Made by a program: the position numbers and the translations under genes. Source: Taibaiella helva (GTDB lineage Bacteria > Bacteroidota > Bacteroidia > Chitinophagales > Chitinophagaceae). Taken from it: a DNA stretch of 64,000 bases. Within the stretch, counting starts at the first letter, position 1. Each line of letters starts with the position of its first letter. Shown here piece after piece: positions 26,513-36,444 of this stretch. The stretch is taken from assembly GCF_003545695.1 (NCBI RefSeq), contig NZ_QUZZ01000012.1, positions 90,545 to 154,544 on the forward strand, given 5' to 3'. A model generated the notes under the pieces. The model was not told where the DNA came from. It saw only the letters and a program-made list of their open reading frames with translations, and ran no database searches.

Positions 26513-27253
26513 TTACCCCTTGTTCTGCAAATACTGTTCCGCTTTGACCAGGTCTTCCGGCGTATCGATCTCAACGCCCATGTATTCCGTCACCACCATC
26601 TTCATACGGATGCCGTTTTCCAGGTAACGGAGGCATTCGATCTTTTCGGCAGCTTCCAGGGGGCTTACCGGCAATTGCGTAAAGTCGATCAGCGTCTGGC
26701 GGCGAAACGCATAGATCCCGATGTGCTCGTAATAGATGGGGTTGGTCTGTTTGTCGCGATGATATGGGATAGGCGAACGGGAAAAGAATAAAGCGTTGCC
26801 TTGAAGATCGACCGCCACCTTTACATAGTTGGGATCGGCTATGGAAGCGGGATCGCTGAGCATCTGCATCAGCGAAGCCACCTGCACCGGTGCGCCGGCA
26901 TCACCTTCAAACACACCGAGCAATTTCTCCATCGGCTCCTTGCTCGTAAAAGGTTCATCGCCCTGCACATTTACAATGATCTCCGCGTCCGGAAAGGCTT
27001 TCAACGCTTCGGCGATACGATCGGTGCCGCATTCATGCTCCTTACGGCTCATCACCGCCTTGCCGCCATTGCCTGTAATTTCTTTATAAATGATATCGCT
27101 GTCACAGACAACGGCCACATCGTCAAACAAGCCGGTTTGTACAGTGGAACGGTATGTGGACAAAATTACGGTCTGGTCGCCCAGCTTTTGCATCAGTTTT
27201 CCGGGGAACCGGGTGGCCGCGTAACGGGCCGGTATCAATGCTATTTTCTTCAA
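26513..27253 (-). CDS. kdsB: 3-deoxy-manno-octulosonate cytidylyltransferase (CMP-Kdo/CMP-8-amino-Kdo synthetase)
   Basis: 246 residues, the family's normal size. The N-terminal CTP-binding motif IPARYAATRFPGK, the SRKEHECGTDRIAEA motif, NVQGDEPF and the C-terminal VEIDTPEDL are all present. It activates Kdo, or 8-amino-Kdo where KdnB/KdnA are present, with CTP for transfer into the LPS inner core in the cytoplasm. It is followed on the same strand by kdnB across a 108-bp spacer made of short repeats, and the pair supports an 8-amino-Kdo pathway. Confidence 0.94.
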   Translation of the reverse strand: MKKIALIPARYAATRFPGKLMQKLGDQTVILSTYRSTVQTGLFDDVAVVCDSDIIYKEITGNGGKAVMSRKEHECGTDRIAEALKAFPDAEIIVNVQGDEPFTSKEPMEKLLGVFEGDAGAPVQVASLMQMLSDPASIADPNYVKVAVDLQGNALFFSRSPIPYHRDKQTNPIYYEHIGIYAFRRQTLIDFTQLPVSPLEAAEKIECLRYLENGIRMKMVVTEYMGVEIDTPEDLVKAEQYLQNKG

Positions 27254-27368
27254 GGGGAATCTTTTAAGGCCTTTATCGTTATGAATGAGCGATCAGCAAA
27301 CCGGGCCGCTTGGAAGCGGCCCGGTTCCAACGCAAAGGTCGTAAAACTTTACATTGATTTAATGGGTG

Positions 27369-29525
27369 TCACTTGGTGAGCTTCATTTCTTTCAGCAGCC
27401 AGCCGGCGTTACCGTACTTTTCTATGATGAACAGCACGTAACGCATATCCACCGCTACATTGCGGCATACAGCCGGATCATAATACAGGTCGCTCATGGT
27501 GCCCTGCCAGATACGGTCGAAGTTAATGCCGATCAGCTCTCCTTTGGCGTTCAGCACAGGGCTGCCCGAGTTGCCACCGCTGGTATGGTTGCTGGCGATG
27601 AAGTTAACGGGAACGGTGCCGTTCACCGCCCATCTGCCATAATTTTTAGCCTGATAGAGATTTCGCAGTTCCTGGGGGATATCGAATTCGGCCACCGAAG
27701 CATTATGCCTGGGGATCAGGTCGTCCAGCGTAGTCTGGTAAATATTGCTGCCGGGAATATCTACACGTTCCACCTGCCCGTAAGTGAGCCTTAAGGTCTG
27801 GTTGGCATCGGGCCAGTAAGCCTTACCGCTGTTGAGGTATTCCATCTGGCGTTTCATATACAGGCGGTTAAGCGGTGCGATCCGCTCGTTGTAGCGCCGC
27901 AGCACGGGATCGATCTTTTCCTTCTGGAAAGCGGTAACCGCCTCATAGATCTGGAAAGCCGGGTCCTGCCTGATCAGCATAGTATCACCACGCCTGGCGT
28001 TGTCGAGCAGCTCATTCATGCGTTCCTGGCTTACGACGATGCTGTTGCTGAACACATTGTTACCCCAGGACACAGTGTTGTTGCCGGAATGATACATCAG
28101 GGCTTTCATCCGGGGCGCCACTACCTGCTCGCCTTGCTTCAGGTACAGCGGCACCAGCGCGTCAAACACCTTGTGGTCGGTGGACGCATCATAATTCTTA
28201 TAGAATTCGTCCATTACCCTTCTGATCTGCTGCAGGCTGTCGCTGAGCACATCGGCGGGAAGCGCGGAGCGATAAAGGGCCAGCACCCTGGCCAGCTGGG
28301 CCGATTGCTGTACCGCTTCCACACCCAGCACAGTCTCTTGGGTATACTCCGAAGCGATGAGCGCGTTGTCGCTGCCACTCACCGTTACCTGGATCAGCGG
28401 CAGCAGCATGCGGTCGCCGGGATTGTCCTTATTGCCTGCGGCAGCTTCTTCAAACAACCGCTCATAACGCAGCTTTTTGCCCACCACATCATTATTGCTG
28501 AGTCCTAGCACCTCGCCTTTCCATTTCTTATACCCATTGCTGAGCCGGGATTGCTTGGCGGCATACTTCAGAAAAATAGCGGGATTGCTGCGCATGGCTT
28601 CGTCGAGCACACCCAGGCGCTTTTCCCGGGCTTCGATACGGATCGGATCGGAAATATACTGGATCTGGTTCAGCTGGTAGGAGCTAAGGTATTCCTGTGT
28701 CTGAAAAGGAAAGCCGTAGACCATGGTGAAATCACCTTCCTTATAGCCGGAAGTATTGATAGGGAAAAAGACCTTGGGCTTGTAAGGTATATTGGCCACG
28801 CTGTAAGGCGCCGGCTTATTGTCTTTACCGGCATACACGCGGAACACAGCGAAGTCGCCTGTCTGGCGCGGCCACATCCAGTTGTCGGTATCGGCGCCGA
28901 ATTTGCCGATTCCATTGGGAGGAAAAGCCACCAGGCGCACATCGCTGAACACCTCGCTCAGCACGATCTGATATTGATTACCACTGTAAAAGGATTTTAC
29001 CTCCGCCTTAAGCTGGCTCAGGTTGTGATAGGCCTTTTCCAGCTCCGATATGCGGCTTTTAATGCGGCTGCTGCGAAGCGCTTCGGGCATGGTATCGGTG
29101 AGGCCCTTTAGCACGTACTCCGTAACATCTTCTGTCTTTTTCACGATGCTGACGGTGAGGCCGGGACAAGGCAGCTCAGCCTCGCGGCTCGCAGCCCAGA
29201 AACCATCGACCAGGAAATTCCGGTCGCCGGTGCTCAGCGACTGAGCGGCACCATAGGCGCAATGATGATTGGTAAACAGCAGGCCACTGGCCGATACCAG
29301 CTCGCCGGTACAGCCTTTGCCAAAAAGCACGACAGCATTGTTGAGCCCCGTACCGCTGTCATTATACAGCCGCTCCACCGGGATCTTCATCCCCAACTTC
29401 TGCATATCCGATTCCTGTCTTTTCAGCTGGGTGGGCTGCCACATACCATCCTTAGCCAGGACGGTGGTTGCAGATAGCGCCACAGCCGCAATCATTAAAA
29501 CAACCTTTTGGTGTTTTCGTTTCAT
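27369..29525 (-). CDS. S46-family dipeptidyl peptidase, DPP11-like
   Basis: 718 residues from the ATG at 29525; an adjacent ATG at 29528 is equally possible. A signal peptide ends near TTVLA. The chymotrypsin-fold triad of S46 is visible: His in LFTNHHCAYG, Asp in FGADTDNWMWPR, Ser in GGNSGSPVLN. Eighteen residues after that Ser lies an Arg (INFDR), the position that is Arg in the Asp/Glu-specific DPP11 and Gly in DPP7. The enzyme would release acidic-residue dipeptides from peptides in the periplasm as part of protein catabolism. Divergent from the next gene. Confidence 0.92.
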   Translation of the reverse strand: MKRKHQKVVLMIAAVALSATTVLAKDGMWQPTQLKRQESDMQKLGMKIPVERLYNDSGTGLNNAVVLFGKGCTGELVSASGLLFTNHHCAYGAAQSLSTGDRNFLVDGFWAASREAELPCPGLTVSIVKKTEDVTEYVLKGLTDTMPEALRSSRIKSRISELEKAYHNLSQLKAEVKSFYSGNQYQIVLSEVFSDVRLVAFPPNGIGKFGADTDNWMWPRQTGDFAVFRVYAGKDNKPAPYSVANIPYKPKVFFPINTSGYKEGDFTMVYGFPFQTQEYLSSYQLNQIQYISDPIRIEAREKRLGVLDEAMRSNPAIFLKYAAKQSRLSNGYKKWKGEVLGLSNNDVVGKKLRYERLFEEAAAGNKDNPGDRMLLPLIQVTVSGSDNALIASEYTQETVLGVEAVQQSAQLARVLALYRSALPADVLSDSLQQIRRVMDEFYKNYDASTDHKVFDALVPLYLKQGEQVVAPRMKALMYHSGNNTVSWGNNVFSNSIVVSQERMNELLDNARRGDTMLIRQDPAFQIYEAVTAFQKEKIDPVLRRYNERIAPLNRLYMKRQMEYLNSGKAYWPDANQTLRLTYGQVERVDIPGSNIYQTTLDDLIPRHNASVAEFDIPQELRNLYQAKNYGRWAVNGTVPVNFIASNHTSGGNSGSPVLNAKGELIGINFDRIWQGTMSDLYYDPAVCRNVAVDMRYVLFIIEKYGNAGWLLKEMKLTK

Positions 29526-29678
29526 CATGATTCCTAATATTTTGGAAATAAAATTAATAATTGTTTGCAAAAGTCTCCAATAAACTTATTACATTAGCCA
29601 AACTTTTCGTGAAGGGTGCCTGGTGCTTGAAAACCATATTTAATTCGTGTACTTTATTTCGATTTCATAAACTCCGGT

Positions 29679-31697
29679 ATGAGCAAAAGATTACTTTTAC
29701 TTGCTTCGTCATTATTGTTTTTATTGGTTTCCCTGGGGAAAGTGCAGGCACAGACCGACCCCAATCTTTTCAAGTTGCCGGATACGGTTTGTAACGGGCA
29801 TGAAATAGTACCTTTTAACATTATTCAGACCGCGAGCAATTATTTCTGGACTTTCTGTCCGCCTGATCTCTCCGGTACACCCACCGGCAACAATATTGGC
29901 CCGGTGTTGTCCATGAACAATACAAAAGGCATTATTGTAGCGGAAGACGACAGCGCAAACTATACTTTTCATATCAATGCCGCCTCTGGTGTGGTGCGCA
30001 TGAAGTATGCCGAAGGATTGAACGGTACCCCGTCGATGATTACCGGCATCAATAACAACCTGGCCAATCCCGGCGGCCTGTACCTGGCCAATAACGGCAG
30101 GTGGCATCTCTTTGTGGTAGCCGGCACCGACAGCAGCAATTCAAGGCTGGTCCGTTACGATTTTAATGAGAACGGTTTGAAATCCATGCCTACAGAAGTG
30201 AACCTGGGCGGCCTGGGCGGCGGCCTCAATGGCCCGAAGCATTTATTTATGGCCAAGCAGGGCGATAACTGGTTCGCATTTACCTTTACCAAAAAGGATG
30301 AGCTGATCCGCCTGGCCTTCGGCAATGACCTGGCCAATACCCCCACCCTCGAAAACCTGGGAAATATCGACGGCCATTTCGCCAATGTTACTGCTGTGAC
30401 CGGCCTTGTCGAGCTGGACAACTGGCACCTGCTGATCACCAACCGCACTACCAATAGCGTCAACCGCATTTCCTTCGGTAACTCGCTGACCAATACGCCC
30501 TTCGTAGTCGATCTCGGCAACATGGGCAATCGTATCAATGCTCCCGTAGGTATCGCTGTAACCCGTGATTGCAATGCTTATTATGCGTTCGTGGTTAACT
30601 ACGGCACCGCCAGCCTGGTGACGCTGAAGTGGGATGATGTGTCGATTGCCAACCCGCCCACAGCCGTCAACCACGGCAACGTTTCCGGATTTGCCCAGCC
30701 GCTGTGCATGACCGGTGTTGCCCGCGACAATGGAGCGCTCTACCTGCTATCGACCAATGCCGACAACTCCGTGAGCAAGGTGATCTTCAATTCCTGCAAC
30801 ATCGCTACCCCCGCTTACTCCGACCTCCGCCTGCCGCCGTCCTTCAAAATCGCAGAGCCAGGTCTGCATACCGTATTCCTAACCATTGATGAAGGCTTGC
30901 CTACCGTGCGCACCGACTGCGAGCAGGTTTATGTCTATGCACATCCGCCACTGACCATCAGCCGCGACACCATGATCTGCCAGGGCGATACCGTACAGCT
31001 ATCTGCGCTTTCTTTCGGAGCGGACAGCTTCAAATGGGCGCCTGATTACCGTATAGATACCCTGTCCGGCCAGTTTGTAAAAGTGAACCCGGTAATGACC
31101 ACCGAATACACGGTAACTACTTACTATGATTTTAACTGTATTGTAAAGAATCCTATAAATGTAAAGGTGAGCAAAATCGTTGCCGACGCCGGTCCCGATC
31201 GCACGATAGGCGACGGCTCCAGCACCATACTCGGCGGCTCCGGTACGACCATAGGCACCCAATACACTTATGAATGGACACCGGATATCGGGTTTACCGG
31301 ATCGCGCTTCAACCCGGTAACGACAGCAAGACCGCCTTATGACATTACTTATTACCTGAACATCACGAATACCGACGGCTGCAAAGCCATTGATTCGGTA
31401 CAGGTGACAATGCCCTGCGACGATATTCACCTGCCTAATGCCTTCAAACCCGCCAGCAGCTACGGCACTGGCAGGTTCGGGCTGCTCAACCAGCAATTTG
31501 TGAAGATCAACTACTTCAAGATATATGACCGCTGGGGTAAAGAAGTATTTACCACTACAGATGCGCAGGGCAAATGGGACGGTACTGTAGACGGAAAAGA
31601 AGCTCCCCTGGGCGTGTATGTATGGGAGGTAGACGCCGTTTGCGCCAATACCCAGGAACGCTACCGAAGATCGGGAACGGTAACGCTGATAAGATAA
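29679..31697 (+). CDS. Secreted propeller-like protein with T9SS type B (gliding motility) C-terminal domain
   Basis: 672 residues. Signal peptide ends near GKVQA. Residues about 90-390 contain repeats of ENLGNI/DLGNMG and similar four-residue strands after LIRLAFG, MNRISFG-type segments, indicating a beta-propeller of about six blades. A PKD-like/Ig-like region with ADAGPDRTIGDGSSTILGG follows, and the last 80 residues (DIHLPNAFKPASSYG to SGTVTLIR) are the CHU_C sorting domain for type IX secretion. Ligand unknown. Followed by a 21-bp perfect hairpin. Confidence 0.88.
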   Translation: MSKRLLLLASSLLFLLVSLGKVQAQTDPNLFKLPDTVCNGHEIVPFNIIQTASNYFWTFCPPDLSGTPTGNNIGPVLSMNNTKGIIVAEDDSANYTFHINAASGVVRMKYAEGLNGTPSMITGINNNLANPGGLYLANNGRWHLFVVAGTDSSNSRLVRYDFNENGLKSMPTEVNLGGLGGGLNGPKHLFMAKQGDNWFAFTFTKKDELIRLAFGNDLANTPTLENLGNIDGHFANVTAVTGLVELDNWHLLITNRTTNSVNRISFGNSLTNTPFVVDLGNMGNRINAPVGIAVTRDCNAYYAFVVNYGTASLVTLKWDDVSIANPPTAVNHGNVSGFAQPLCMTGVARDNGALYLLSTNADNSVSKVIFNSCNIATPAYSDLRLPPSFKIAEPGLHTVFLTIDEGLPTVRTDCEQVYVYAHPPLTISRDTMICQGDTVQLSALSFGADSFKWAPDYRIDTLSGQFVKVNPVMTTEYTVTTYYDFNCIVKNPINVKVSKIVADAGPDRTIGDGSSTILGGSGTTIGTQYTYEWTPDIGFTGSRFNPVTTARPPYDITYYLNITNTDGCKAIDSVQVTMPCDDIHLPNAFKPASSYGTGRFGLLNQQFVKINYFKIYDRWGKEVFTTTDAQGKWDGTVDGKEAPLGVYVWEVDAVCANTQERYRRSGTVTLIR

Positions 31698-31965
31698 CTC
31701 ATCCGTTTATTAGCAATACGAAGAAGCCCGGTCGATGACCGGGCTTCTTCGTATTGCTGCCGATACCGGTAATCAACCCGCCAACAATGGCCAAACCCCG
31801 AATTGCCTACATTATGCAATTATAACATTGCTCTTTAAATTCATTTCGCAGATAACAAATACAAGTACTACCAAGTGTTAAAAAATAAATATTTTTAGCA
31901 TGCGAATTATTTTTGGATTACTTTGATGTATATTTTATTACCAAACGTCCTTAAATGTATTTTCT
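31698..31965. other. Intergenic region upstream of the secreted protease
   Basis: After the hairpin at 31713-31757 the region is AT-rich. No clear promoter match; TTACTTTG near 31916 is a partial one. Confidence 0.35.
31713..31757 (+). terminator. 21-bp perfect hairpin terminator
   Basis: 31713-31733 pairs perfectly with 31737-31757 around a GAT loop. The stem is unusually long and has no T-run, so it may work by RNA stability as much as by termination. Confidence 0.65.
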
Positions 31966-33762
31966 ATGAGAAAAGTATTCATGACACTTTCCTTGCTTGC
32001 GTTCGCAAAAATGTCGGGCGCACAGATCAGCGAAGGCGGCCTTCCGCTAAGACTGGTATCAGATGAAGCGCAAAGGCTGACACAGCCGGTGACACCGGTG
32101 TATTACAAAGCACCGGATCTGCAGACTTTTCTGTCAGAAGACAAAGAATTATCGCTACGCGATCCTGCACCCTATCGCTGTGGAAAACGGATCCCGGTAG
32201 ATATTTCCTTCCCCGGGTCCGGCACATTGATTACCTTATCTGACGGCCGCAGGATATGGCGCGCACAAATAGATGCCGGCAAGGTACCCGGACTCCTATT
32301 CTACTACGATCGTTTTTCTCTCCCCCAAGGCGTAAAGTACTTCCTGACCAATGCCAATAACAGGCAGATACTGGGAGCTTATACCGAGGCCAATAATGCC
32401 CGGGAGGGTTTGTTCGCCACCCAGGAAGTTCAGGGAGGCGTGGTAAACTTTGAACTGGATATTGACAAGGGTGTTGTACTTGAAGCCATCCAATGGCATA
32501 TCAATGAAGCTGCGGTAATGTTCCGCGCTGTCGATTATTTAGCGCAATACGCGGAAGACTATGTGCTTACCGCAGATTGGCTGCAGGGCTCCTCTTCGGT
32601 ATGTCAGATCAATGCGATCTGTCCGCAGGGAAGCAACTATCCCAACCAGCGTAAAGCGACAGCCCGTATTATTTCCCCATTAGATAACAGCTATGTTGGA
32701 TTATGTACCGGTACCCTGGTAAACAATACCAGCGCCGATTGCCAGCCCTATTTCCTCACGGCTTCTCATTGTGAGAGCAGTAACAGCACTGCCAACAGCA
32801 CTTTTGCCCAATGTATATTCTATTTCAATTTTGAAACACCCGATTGCGCCGGTACGGGTAATGCACCCAATACCCAGACCGTGACCGGCGCTACCTTCGT
32901 CTCCCGTTCCAGCTTTAACGCCAGCAGCTCGTCGCTTATCGGTGACTTTATGCTGCTCCGGCTTAACCAAAGCGTACCATCGGCCTATGGCGCATACCTG
33001 GCCGGGTGGAACCGCGCAACAACGCTTCCAGCCAGCAATACTACTTATATCGGCTTCCACCACCCGGCTGGCGACATCAAAAAGCTCTCGAAAGGTACCA
33101 GCATCTCCGGCAGCGGCACCTTCAATCAGTTTACTACACCCAACACACACTGGAGGCTTAACTTTACCGAAGGTGGTATAGAAGGCGGCTCGTCCGGTAG
33201 CGGTTTGTTCGATGTTAATGGTCGGCTGGTAGGCGATCTCTCCGGCGCGCCCAATATCCAGGCCTGCCCGCAGGGCGTAAATGGAAAGGGCCAACCCAAG
33301 TCGATGAATGCAACCAGCATCGTGTACAGCAAATTTTCCCGCAACTGGCAATATCCTGAAGGCAATGGCGCTGCCAACAGGCAGCTGAAACCCTGGCTGG
33401 ATCCCAATAATACAGGCGCCATCACTACCAATGCCCTGGCTGCGAGCAGTTGCCAGCAAGGAAAAAACGATGGCGTGACCGGCATCGGCCAGGAGCAGCA
33501 TACGCTGGAGCAAAGCATAACACTCTACCCCAACCCGGTAGTAAACGGTACTTTGCGCATAAAAGTTAATCTGCCCCGGGCAGCTGAACTCAACGTGACC
33601 GTGTACGACATTACCGGTTCGGCAAAAGCCAGCTACAGGATCGGCAATGCAGGCAACGGCGATTACGCCCTTGATATGAAGGGATATGCCAATGGCACTT
33701 ACCTGGTGAAGATTGGTAGCGATAAGGCCACCATTTCCAGGAAGATCATGGTACAGCATTGA
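31966..33762 (+). CDS. Secreted trypsin-like (lysyl endopeptidase-like) protease with T9SS type A signal
   Basis: 598 residues with a signal peptide ending near MSGAQ. The S1 catalytic triad is H268 (LTASHC), D327 (IGDFMLLRL) and S410 (EGGSSGSGLF), arranged as in lysyl endopeptidase and related enzymes. Paired cysteines around CTGTLV...CQ...HC support disulfides. Residues about 200-480 form the protease. The C-terminal 75 residues, LYPNPVVNGTLRIKV to KIMVQH, are the Por-type sorting domain for the type IX system. Probably an extracellular endopeptidase; substrate specificity is not determined here. Confidence 0.9.
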   Translation: MRKVFMTLSLLAFAKMSGAQISEGGLPLRLVSDEAQRLTQPVTPVYYKAPDLQTFLSEDKELSLRDPAPYRCGKRIPVDISFPGSGTLITLSDGRRIWRAQIDAGKVPGLLFYYDRFSLPQGVKYFLTNANNRQILGAYTEANNAREGLFATQEVQGGVVNFELDIDKGVVLEAIQWHINEAAVMFRAVDYLAQYAEDYVLTADWLQGSSSVCQINAICPQGSNYPNQRKATARIISPLDNSYVGLCTGTLVNNTSADCQPYFLTASHCESSNSTANSTFAQCIFYFNFETPDCAGTGNAPNTQTVTGATFVSRSSFNASSSSLIGDFMLLRLNQSVPSAYGAYLAGWNRATTLPASNTTYIGFHHPAGDIKKLSKGTSISGSGTFNQFTTPNTHWRLNFTEGGIEGGSSGSGLFDVNGRLVGDLSGAPNIQACPQGVNGKGQPKSMNATSIVYSKFSRNWQYPEGNGAANRQLKPWLDPNNTGAITTNALAASSCQQGKNDGVTGIGQEQHTLEQSITLYPNPVVNGTLRIKVNLPRAAELNVTVYDITGSAKASYRIGNAGNGDYALDMKGYANGTYLVKIGSDKATISRKIMVQH

Positions 33763-33786
33763 TCCCATAATCCTGGATTTGAATAT

Positions 33787-33831
33787 AAAGTATCGGGGCT
33801 ATCCTTTGTGGGTTGCCCCGATACTTTTTAA
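33787..33831 (+). terminator. Terminator of the secreted protease gene
   Basis: 13-bp perfect stem (33787-33799 with 33815-33827) followed by TTTTTA. Confidence 0.8.
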
Positions 33832-33987
33832 AACGGTTGTACTGTCGGAGCTATGTTCGATGAACTCCATCAATACAGCTCATTAACATAAGATACGGTT
33901 ACTGTCCAGCAGATCTTCTGCCGGGGCCTCATCGGTCCGGATGATCTACAACAAACAGCTCCACTATTCTTCTTAACTTCGTTATCT

Positions 33988-36018
33988 ATGTTTCAGATCG
34001 AACGACCATACCAACCTGCCGGCGACCAGCCCGGCGCTATAAAGGCGCTCAGTGAGGGCGTCAAAGAGGGCGAACGCTTCCAAACCCTGCTGGGGGTGAC
34101 GGGCTCGGGCAAGACCTTCACTATGGCCAATATCATACAGGAAGTACAGAAGCCGACATTGGTACTCACCCATAACAAAACACTGGTAGCCCAGCTCTAT
34201 GGCGAATTCCGGCAGTTCTTCCCCGACAATGCCGTTGAATACTTTGTATCCTACTACGATTACTACCAACCGGAAGCCTACCTGCCGGTAAGCGATACCT
34301 ATATTGAAAAAGACCTGGCGATCAATGAGGAGCTGGAGAAGCTGAGGCTGCGCACGACCACCAACCTGTTGAGCGGTCGGAGGGACATACTGGTCGTGGC
34401 TTCTGTGAGCTGTATCTACGGTATGGGTAATCCTACCGAATATGAGAACGGCATTATCCGCATCGCTACCGGCGATAAGGTACCGCGCAATACATTTCTG
34501 CATGCAATGGTCAATTCGCTGTATAGCCGCAGCCAGGGCGATTTTACCCGGGGCACCTTCCGTGTCAAGGGCGATACGGTCGATATTAACCTGCCCTATG
34601 TGGACTATGGCTACAGGGTCACTTTCTTCGGCGATGAGATCGAAGAGATCGAGAGCTTCGAGATAGAAAGCGGCAAACGGATCGGCAAAATGCAGCATGC
34701 GGCCATCTTCCCGGCCAACATGTATATGGCGCCCAAAGACCAGATGGCACAGATCATACACGAGATCCAGGACGAAATGAATGCCCAGGTCGAATACTTC
34801 AAAAGCATAGGCAAGCATATCGAGGCACAACGCATTAAAGAGCGGGTGAACTACGATATCGAAATGATACAGGAGCTGGGCTATTGTAACGGTATCGAAA
34901 ACTATTCCCGGTTCCTCGATCGCCGCCGCCCTGGCGCCAGGCCCTTCTGCCTGATCGACTATTTTCCGAAAGACTTCCTGCTCTTCGTGGACGAAAGCCA
35001 TGTGACCATACCACAGATCAGCGGCATGTACGGCGGCGACCGTTCCCGCAAGCTTAACCTGGTAGACTTCGGCTTCCGCCTGCCTTCGGCGCTGGATAAC
35101 CGGCCCCTGAATTTTTACGAATTTGAAAGCATGGTGAACCAGGTGGTATTTGTGAGCGCCACGCCTGCCGCTTATGAGCTGGAGCATTCCGAAGGAATCG
35201 TGGTAGAGCAGGTGGTGCGCCCCACGGGTCTCCTGGACCCTCCTATCGAGATAAGGCCCTCCGTGAACCAGATCGACGACTTGCTGGAAGAGATCGATAA
35301 GCGGGTAAAGAAAGGGGACCGCGTGCTGGTGACCACCCTCACCAAACGGATGGCGGAAGAGCTGGACAAATACCTGCAACGGATCAACATCAACTCGCGC
35401 TATATACATTCCGAAGTGGACACGCTGGAACGCGTGGAGATCCTGCGCAACCTGCGCCTGGGCAATATCGATGTGCTGGTAGGGGTAAACCTGCTGCGTG
35501 AGGGGCTGGACCTACCTGAAGTATCGCTGATGGCGATCCTCGACGCAGATAAAGAAGGCTTCCTGCGCGATGAGCGCTCACTGACCCAGATGGCCGGCCG
35601 CGCTGCGCGGAATGCCGAGGGATTGGTGATCTTCTATGCCGATAAGATCACGGAGAGCATGCAGCGTACGATCGATGAAACTACCCGCAGGCGGAACAAG
35701 CAGATGGCCTACAACGCGGAGCATGGCATTACCCCGATGACAGTGCGGAAATCGGTAGAGCAGATCATGAAGCAGACCTCAGTACTTGATGTTAAAGGGT
35801 ATGATGAGAACAGTCCTTATGCCACAATAGAGGAAACGCCGCTGCAGGCCGTTGCAGAGGATGACGTGGCTTACCTCAGCAAGCCCGAGCTGGAAAAGAT
35901 CATTGCAAAGACTAAAAAAGCTATGGAAAAAGCGGCAAAGGATATGGACTTCATGGAAGCCGCAAGATTACGCGACCAGATGTTCGGCTATCAGAAAATG
36001 CTGGATGAGCTGAAATAA
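33988..36018 (+). CDS. uvrB: UvrABC system subunit B (nucleotide excision repair helicase)
   Basis: 676 residues, close to E. coli UvrB. Walker A LLGVTGSGKTFT, the beta-hairpin region YYDYYQPEAYLPVSDTYIEK that threads into damaged DNA, the DESHVT Walker B motif, and helicase motif VI QMAGRAARN are all intact. The C-terminal UVR domain (KAMEKAAKDMDFMEAARLRDQ) binds UvrC. UvrB receives lesions from UvrA and prepares them for incision. It stands alone with its own terminator. Confidence 0.97.
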   Translation: MFQIERPYQPAGDQPGAIKALSEGVKEGERFQTLLGVTGSGKTFTMANIIQEVQKPTLVLTHNKTLVAQLYGEFRQFFPDNAVEYFVSYYDYYQPEAYLPVSDTYIEKDLAINEELEKLRLRTTTNLLSGRRDILVVASVSCIYGMGNPTEYENGIIRIATGDKVPRNTFLHAMVNSLYSRSQGDFTRGTFRVKGDTVDINLPYVDYGYRVTFFGDEIEEIESFEIESGKRIGKMQHAAIFPANMYMAPKDQMAQIIHEIQDEMNAQVEYFKSIGKHIEAQRIKERVNYDIEMIQELGYCNGIENYSRFLDRRRPGARPFCLIDYFPKDFLLFVDESHVTIPQISGMYGGDRSRKLNLVDFGFRLPSALDNRPLNFYEFESMVNQVVFVSATPAAYELEHSEGIVVEQVVRPTGLLDPPIEIRPSVNQIDDLLEEIDKRVKKGDRVLVTTLTKRMAEELDKYLQRININSRYIHSEVDTLERVEILRNLRLGNIDVLVGVNLLREGLDLPEVSLMAILDADKEGFLRDERSLTQMAGRAARNAEGLVIFYADKITESMQRTIDETTRRRNKQMAYNAEHGITPMTVRKSVEQIMKQTSVLDVKGYDENSPYATIEETPLQAVAEDDVAYLSKPELEKIIAKTKKAMEKAAKDMDFMEAARLRDQMFGYQKMLDELK

Positions 36019-36050
36019 CGGCCATAATTGACAACACAACCCAGACCAGA

Positions 36051-36080
36051 AGCAGCAAATTTCAGTTTGCTGCTTTTTTT
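36051..36080 (+). terminator. Terminator of uvrB
   Basis: AGCAGCAAA (36051-36059) pairs with TTTGCTGCT (36066-36074), followed by a run of T. Confidence 0.85.
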
Positions 36081-36185
36081 GCATGATCGGCTAATTGTTT
36101 TCCTTGGATAAAAAAATCAGGGTTTTCATGAATTTATTTCTCTGATCCGGCATTGTAATTTGCATCTTCACTAAACATCAATTTT

Positions 36186-36341
36186 ATGAAAAAGAAAAAA
36201 GAAGTCGCAAAGCTATCGCTGAAGAAACTGAAGCTCGGAAATTTAAGCAAGGGCCACCAGCGCCTGGCGGCCGGCGGCGGCGGAACCATCACCAGGATAC
36301 TTTCGAGCTGCGGCCTGGCATGCGATCTTGATCCTGCTTAG
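36186..36341 (+). CDS. Putative class I lanthipeptide precursor (orphan)
   Basis: 51 codons, ATG at 36186 and TAG at 36339-36341. The leader is Lys-rich with the alternating pattern MKKKKEVAKLSLKKLKLGNL, followed by SKGHQRLAAGGGG. This is the layout of Bacteroidota class I lanthipeptide or GG-type natural-product leaders (K-x-L-x-L-x-K-x-x-I/L-x-x-L, then a double-Gly cleavage site). The core after the Gly run, TITRILSSCGLACDLDPA, holds two Thr, two Ser and two Cys, enough for two (methyl)lanthionine rings. No LanB, LanC, protease or transporter gene lies within several kilobases, so it is an orphan or acts in trans. A bidirectional terminator follows at 36383. Identity is inferred from leader pattern only. 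Confidence 0.65.
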   Translation: MKKKKEVAKLSLKKLKLGNLSKGHQRLAAGGGGTITRILSSCGLACDLDPA

Positions 36342-36382
36342 CCAGGCATAGTGCGCTTACAGCACTTTTGCTTCAGCAAAAC

Positions 36383-36417
36383 AAAAGAGAGACCAATGTA
36401 CAATTGGTCTCTCTTTT
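36383..36417. terminator. Bidirectional terminator
   Basis: 15-bp perfect stem (36383-36397 with 36403-36417), with A and T runs on both ends, between the lanthipeptide precursor and the convergent SprB-repeat gene. Confidence 0.85.
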
Positions 36418-36444
36418 ATGCTTATTAAGATACAATTACGATGC

